A stretch of DNA of 64,000 nt, taken from NCBI RefSeq assembly GCF_003667315.2, contig NZ_RCTZ02000001.1, positions 434,001-498,000 on the forward strand, given 5' to 3'. Source of the stretch: Tropicibacter alexandrii (GTDB lineage Bacteria > Pseudomonadota > Alphaproteobacteria > Rhodobacterales > Rhodobacteraceae). The notes below the pieces were generated by a model. The model had not been told where the DNA came from and ran no database searches. It saw only the letters and a program-made list of their open reading frames with translations. Made by a program: the position numbers and the translations under genes. Positions 60,372 to 64,000 of this stretch are shown here, one piece after another (the first letter of the stretch is position 1; each line of letters begins with the position of its first letter).

Positions 60372-61277
60372 TCAGGCCTCTTGCAGGCGTTTCGCCTCTT
60401 GCCCCGCAAGCGCGATCAGCCGCTGCATGTAGGGCTTGTCCAGATCCTCGGTCCGCGTCGCCGCATAAAGGCGGCGCGTCAGCCCCTGCTCGGTCAAGGG
60501 CCGTGTCACGTAATCCGAGCTGTATTTGACCTCGCGCACCACCCAGTCCGGCAGCACCGACACACCGCGATTAGAGGCCACCAACAGCAGGATCACCGCC
60601 GTCAGCTCCACCTGCCGGATCGCCGCCGGTTCGACCTTGGCGGGCGTCAGCAACTGGCTGAAGATATCCAGCCGCGCCCGGTCCACGGGATAGGTGATCA
60701 AGGTCTCGCCCCGGAAATCCTGCGCCTCGATAAAGGCTTTCTGTGCAAGCGGATGCTGGGCTGAGGCCACGAATACCGGCGCATAATCAAACAGCGGGGT
60801 AAAGGTCACGCCGGCCAAGTCCTCGGGGTCCGAGGACACGACCACATCCACCTCTTCCTTCATCAAGGCGGGCAGCGCGTCGAAGGCCAGACCCGGGCGG
60901 ATGTCCACATCCACATCCGGAAAGCTCTTGCGAAAGCCTTCGAGCACCGGGAACAGCCATTCGAAACAGGCATGGCATTCGATGGCGATATGCAGGCGGC
61001 CCGACGACCCGTCGCGCAGCCCCATGAATTCCGCCTGCACCGCCTCGACCTGCGGCAGGATCTGCTCGGCCAGCCGCAGCAGCCGCGTTCCGGCCGCCGA
61101 CAGGCGCATCGGTTTCGACCGCCTTATGAAAAGTTCAACCCCGGCCTGATCCTCCAACCCCTTGATCTGATGGCTGAGCGCACTTTGCGTGATGTTCAGC
61201 ACATCCGCCGCCTTGGCCACGCCGCCATGATCGTGGATCGCCTTGATGGTCCGCAGGTGGCGGAATTCGATATGCAT
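60372..61277 (-). CDS. metR: LysR-family regulator MetR
   Basis: 301 residues. HTH domain (FRHLRTIKAIHDHGGVAKAADVLNITQSALSHQIKGLE), then a LysR co-inducer domain. MetR activates methionine biosynthesis genes, with homocysteine as co-inducer. Gene order supports the name: it is divergent from metF. The ATG at 61277 has GAGG 6 nt upstream; a GTG at 61283 is an alternative. The intergenic region of 126 bp holds a possible operator (61297-61318). Confidence 0.9.
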   Translation of the reverse strand: MHIEFRHLRTIKAIHDHGGVAKAADVLNITQSALSHQIKGLEDQAGVELFIRRSKPMRLSAAGTRLLRLAEQILPQVEAVQAEFMGLRDGSSGRLHIAIECHACFEWLFPVLEGFRKSFPDVDVDIRPGLAFDALPALMKEEVDVVVSSDPEDLAGVTFTPLFDYAPVFVASAQHPLAQKAFIEAQDFRGETLITYPVDRARLDIFSQLLTPAKVEPAAIRQVELTAVILLLVASNRGVSVLPDWVVREVKYSSDYVTRPLTEQGLTRRLYAATRTEDLDKPYMQRLIALAGQEAKRLQEA

Positions 61278-61296
61278 ACGCACCTCATGTTAGTGA

Positions 61297-61318
61297 TGAG
61301 ATTTATGAGTTTGTCTCA
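61297..61318. promoter_or_regulatory. Candidate MetR operator between metR and metF
   Basis: TGAGA-N12-TCTCA (61297-61318) is a 5-bp inverted repeat with a 12-nt spacer in the metR/metF intergenic space. LysR proteins bind such dyads, often as T-N11-A. The site does not match the E. coli MetR consensus (TGAA-N5-TTCA) closely, so this is an inference from position. Confidence 0.35.
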
Positions 61319-61403
61319 CCATGCTGCATGTGCCACATAGGGTTCAAGACGGAAAACACACCGGATGTGTCGCAAAGCGACCCCGAGCACGAAAGAGATG
61401 ATC

Positions 61404-62270
61404 ATGAAACGCCCCGAGATTTCCTTTGAGTTCTTTCCGCCCAAGAATATCGAGGGCACGTTTCGCCTGTGGGACACCACGCAGGTTCTCGCCCCGCTCA
61501 AGCCGCGCTTTGTCTCCGTGACCTATGGCGCGGGTGGCACGACCCGGGACCTGACCCGCGACGTGGTCGGCACCCTGCACAAGCATTCCGGCCTGCGCAC
61601 CGCCGCCCACCTGACCTGCGTCGACGCCACCCGCGACGAGACGCTGAAGATCGCGCAGGATTTCGCCGCCGTGGGCGTCACCGACATCGTCGCCCTGCGC
61701 GGCGACCCGCCCAAGGGCTCGAACGGCTTCCAGCCCCACCCCGACGGCTTTGCCAATTCCGTCGAACTGATCGAGGCGCTGGCCGAGACCGGGCAGTTCA
61801 CCATCCGCGTCGGCGCCTATCCCGACAAGCACCCCGAAGCGGCCACCGCGCAAGCGGATATCGACTGGCTCAAGCGCAAGATCGACGCTGGCGCCACCGA
61901 GGCGCTGACCCAGTTCTTCTTCGAGGCCGAGACCTTCTTCCGGTTCCGCGACGCGGCGGCGAAGGCGGGCATCGACCAGTACATCACCCCCGGCATCCTG
62001 CCGATCGAGAACTGGAAGGGCGCGCGCCGCTTTGCCGAAGGCTGTGGCACCTTCATCCCCGAGTGGGTGGCCGAGGCGTTCGAAAAGGCCGAGCGTGACA
62101 ACCGTTCCGACCTGCTGGCCACGGCGATCTGCACCGAGCTGTGCACCGACCTGATCGAGGGCGGCGTGGACAAGCTGCACTTCTACACGCTGAACCGCCC
62201 GGAACTGACCCGCGACGTGTGTTTCGCGCTGGGGGTCACCCCCGAGGTCAAGCTGGAAAACGTCGCCTGA
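61404..62270 (+). CDS. metF: Methylenetetrahydrofolate reductase
   Basis: 288 residues, a TIM barrel flavoprotein. It reduces 5,10-methylene-THF to 5-methyl-THF. Motifs are SFEFFPPKNIEGT (N-terminus with catalytic Glu), VSVTYGAGGTTRD, AAHLTCVDATRDE, IVALRGDPPKGSNG, RVGAYPDKHPEA (loop) and QFFFEAETFFRFRD. The ATG at 61404 gives the family start MKRPEIS; the extension upstream is not conserved. AAAGAGATG upstream. Confidence 0.96.
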   Translation: MKRPEISFEFFPPKNIEGTFRLWDTTQVLAPLKPRFVSVTYGAGGTTRDLTRDVVGTLHKHSGLRTAAHLTCVDATRDETLKIAQDFAAVGVTDIVALRGDPPKGSNGFQPHPDGFANSVELIEALAETGQFTIRVGAYPDKHPEAATAQADIDWLKRKIDAGATEALTQFFFEAETFFRFRDAAAKAGIDQYITPGILPIENWKGARRFAEGCGTFIPEWVAEAFEKAERDNRSDLLATAICTELCTDLIEGGVDKLHFYTLNRPELTRDVCFALGVTPEVKLENVA

Positions 62271-62276
62271 CGCGGC

Positions 62277-63038
62277 TCAGGTCATGCGCTCGGTATGCCC
62301 GTCGATGGCGAGCGCCTGACCTGAAATCCGCGCCCCCGCGTCGGAGGCGAGAAACGCCACCGTCGCGGCGACATCCTCTGCCGTGACCCAGGATCGCAGG
62401 GACACGCCGTCCACATAGGAGGCGCGCACCGCCTTTTCGGTCTGGCCGCTGGCCTGCGCCACGCTGGCGACGACCCGGTCCATGCGCGGCCCCTCGACCG
62501 CGCCGGGGCAGATCGCGTTGACGCGGATGCCATGCGGACCCAGTTCCATCGCCAATGTCTTGGTCAACCCGATGACGGCCCATTTCGCCGACGCATAGGG
62601 CGCGCGCAGCGGGTAGCCGAACAGTCCCGCATTGGACGAGGTCAGGACGATCACCCCCGATCCCTGCGGTTTCATCACCCGCGCCGCCCAGCGGCAGGTC
62701 AGAAAGGCCCCGTGCAGGTTGACCGCGATGCAGGCCTGCCACGCGTCGTAGTCGAGCGTTTCGACCGCGCCCGCCGGGCCGCCCGTGCCCGCATTGGCAC
62801 AGACCACGTCAGCCCCGCCCCAAGCGGCCTCGACCTGCCCCAGAAAGCCCTCCATCGCCGATTCGGACGTGACATCCGCCACTTGGGCCAAGGTGCCGGG
62901 ATGGGCGGCGGCGAAGTCCGCCACCGCCTGCGCATCGACATCGCAGATGGCAACGCGCGCGCCCTCGGACAGGAAGCGCTCTGCCATGGCGCGCCCGATG
63001 CCGCTGGCCCCGGCGGTGATGACGACGCGGCGGCTCAT
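62277..63038 (-). CDS. SDR-family oxidoreductase
   Basis: 253 residues, a classical SDR. VVITAGASGIGRAMAERF (TGxxxGxG cofactor loop variant TAGASGIG), CANAGTGGPAGA (NAG), SSNAGLFGYPLRAPYASAKWAV (catalytic Ser-Tyr-Lys: YASAK) and ICPGAVEGPRM. It probably reduces or oxidises a hydroxyacyl or carnitine-like substrate. The start overlaps the BKACE gene stop by 4 bp, so they are co-translated. Ends 7 bp after the metF stop, convergent. Confidence 0.92.
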   Translation of the reverse strand: MSRRVVITAGASGIGRAMAERFLSEGARVAICDVDAQAVADFAAAHPGTLAQVADVTSESAMEGFLGQVEAAWGGADVVCANAGTGGPAGAVETLDYDAWQACIAVNLHGAFLTCRWAARVMKPQGSGVIVLTSSNAGLFGYPLRAPYASAKWAVIGLTKTLAMELGPHGIRVNAICPGAVEGPRMDRVVASVAQASGQTEKAVRASYVDGVSLRSWVTAEDVAATVAFLASDAGARISGQALAIDGHTERMT

Positions 63039-63949
63039 GCGCCGACGGGCGCGCGTTTGGTCAGGCCAAGCTTTTCGCGCACCTCCGCCGGGCCGATCAC
63101 CTTGGCGCCCATGCCCTCGACAATGCCCACCGCGCGCTCGACCAACTGCGCATTGGTGGCCAGAACGCCCTTGTCGAGCCACAGGTTGTCCTCCAGCCCG
63201 ACGCGGACATTGCCGCCCGCCAGCACGGCCGCAGCGACATAGGCCATCTGGTTGCGCCCCAGCGCAAAGGCGCTGAAGGTCCAGTCGTCCGGCACGTTGT
63301 TGACCATCGCCATGAAGGTGTTCAGATCGTCCGGCGCGCCCCAAGGCACCCCCATGCACAGTTGCACCAATGCGGGGCCGTCCAACACGCCCTCCTTCAC
63401 CAGTTCCTTGGCGAACCACAGGTGGCCGGTGTCAAAGGCCTCGATCTCGGGCTTCACGCCCGCATCCGTCATCATCCGGCCCATCGCCCGCAACATGCCG
63501 GGCGTGTTGGTCATGACGTAATCCGCCTCGGCAAAGTTCATCGTGCCGCAATCCAGCGTGCAGATCTCGGGGCGGCAGTCGAGCACATGGGCGACGCGCT
63601 CCTCGGCGCCGATCATGTCGGTGCCAGCCTGCACCGGCAGCGGCTGCGAGGTCGGGCCAAAGACGATATCGCCCCCCATCCCCGCCGTCAGGTTCAGGAC
63701 CACATCCACATCCGCATCGCGGATGCGGTCCGTCACCTCGCGATACAGGTCCAGCCTGCGCGAGGGCGCGCCGGTTTCGGGGTCGCGGACGTGACAATGC
63801 ACGATGGCCGCGCCCGCCTTGGCCGCCGCGATCGCGCTGTCGGCGATCTGCTGCGGCGAGCGCGGCACATGCGGGCTGCGGTCTTGCGTGCCGCCCGATC
63901 CCGTCACCGCGCAGGTGATGAAGACCTCCCGGTTCATCGTCAAAGGCAT
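63035..63949 (-). CDS. BKACE family (DUF849) beta-keto acid cleavage enzyme
   Basis: 304 residues, a TIM barrel. Zinc ligands and catalytic residues are in IVHCHVRDPETG (His-x-His), ITCAVTGSGG, and LVQLCMGVPWGAP and VGLEDNLWLDKG (Glu-Asp). The family uses acetyl-CoA to cleave beta-keto acids to an acetoacetate and a CoA ester. In Rhodobacterales it often degrades dehydrocarnitine. The adjacent SDR would supply the keto substrate, but carnitine specificity is inference. GGAG upstream of the ATG at 63949. Confidence 0.92.
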   Translation of the reverse strand: MPLTMNREVFITCAVTGSGGTQDRSPHVPRSPQQIADSAIAAAKAGAAIVHCHVRDPETGAPSRRLDLYREVTDRIRDADVDVVLNLTAGMGGDIVFGPTSQPLPVQAGTDMIGAEERVAHVLDCRPEICTLDCGTMNFAEADYVMTNTPGMLRAMGRMMTDAGVKPEIEAFDTGHLWFAKELVKEGVLDGPALVQLCMGVPWGAPDDLNTFMAMVNNVPDDWTFSAFALGRNQMAYVAAAVLAGGNVRVGLEDNLWLDKGVLATNAQLVERAVGIVEGMGAKVIGPAEVREKLGLTKRAPVGA

Positions 63950-64000
63950 GCTTGTTCTCCCTGTTGTCCCCGGATCAACGCATCCACCGCCACGGCCCTG

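Overview
This window is high-GC DNA from an alphaproteobacterium, most likely the Rhodobacterales (Roseobacter group). The evidence is gene order and content: a dacC-tmk-holB cluster, a DUF1127/CcsR-type small-RNA locus, Rhodobacterales-type small secreted proteins, and a carnitine-type BKACE next to an SDR. Almost all genes are chromosomal housekeeping or conserved accessory genes. I see no insertion sequence, prophage or CRISPR array.

Layout. 1-10.6 kb: the end of a pentapeptide-repeat gene; an AI-2E transporter, hdaA, ppk, an isolated flagellin and ppx; then a small secreted protein and a PAS-GGDEF-EAL protein on the minus strand. 10.6-17.4 kb: a broken Nudix gene beside tRNA-Ser(UGA), a SPOR lipoprotein, a periplasmic ClpP-fold/SH3 protein, then the tightly overlapping dacC-tmk-holB operon. 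17.4-18.7 kb: a DUF1127 gene followed by 15 consecutive stem-loops whose loops all carry a CUCCUCC (anti-Shine-Dalgarno) motif, closed by one strong terminator. 18.7-27 kb: a small DUF6968-like gene, a cobalamin riboswitch over an unidentified 90-residue ORF, valS, hisF-orf-hisE, a TrkA/TrkH potassium system and a CoA-binding protein. 27-45 kb: a DUF2235 hydrolase, an orphan CoxL-like molybdoenzyme subunit, ornithine decarboxylase/Lrp, yciB, a beta-helix membrane protein, transporters, ftsY, a lytic transglycosylase, an AlkB-like hydroxylase, a LysR regulator opposite a second DUF1127 gene, a Bax-inhibitor-1 protein, rpmG and rnpB. 45-53.5 kb: two tandem LysM/solute-binding fusions, a small overlapping operon of two alpha/beta hydrolases, a VOC protein and an M15-like protein, an ArsR-SRPBCC regulator, tag and an MFS transporter. 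53.5-64 kb: thrS, a bufferin operon (bufA, frameshifted bufB, bufC, doxX), ArsC-like, a cold-shock protein, a pair of related cysteine-motif proteins, metR/metF and an SDR/BKACE pair.

The standout is the DUF1127 gene with its stem-loop array (17.67-18.67 kb). It matches in architecture the CcsR ('cuckoo') small RNAs known downstream of the DUF1127 gene ccaF1 in Rhodobacter sphaeroides, where four homologous RNAs are described. Here there are seven two-hairpin units plus a single terminal hairpin. Two segments about 150 nt long, 311 nt apart, differ at only one base, which indicates recent amplification.

Two families of perfect intergenic palindromes are also spread through the window. One is a 26-bp element centred on TGATCA (four identical copies and one variant). 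The other is a set of 20-22-bp palindromes mostly centred on TTCGAA, in three clusters. The bufferin operon has one of the 26-bp elements between bufA and bufB, and bufB carries a single-base frameshift in a G/C run that would inactivate maturation unless it is a sequencing error.
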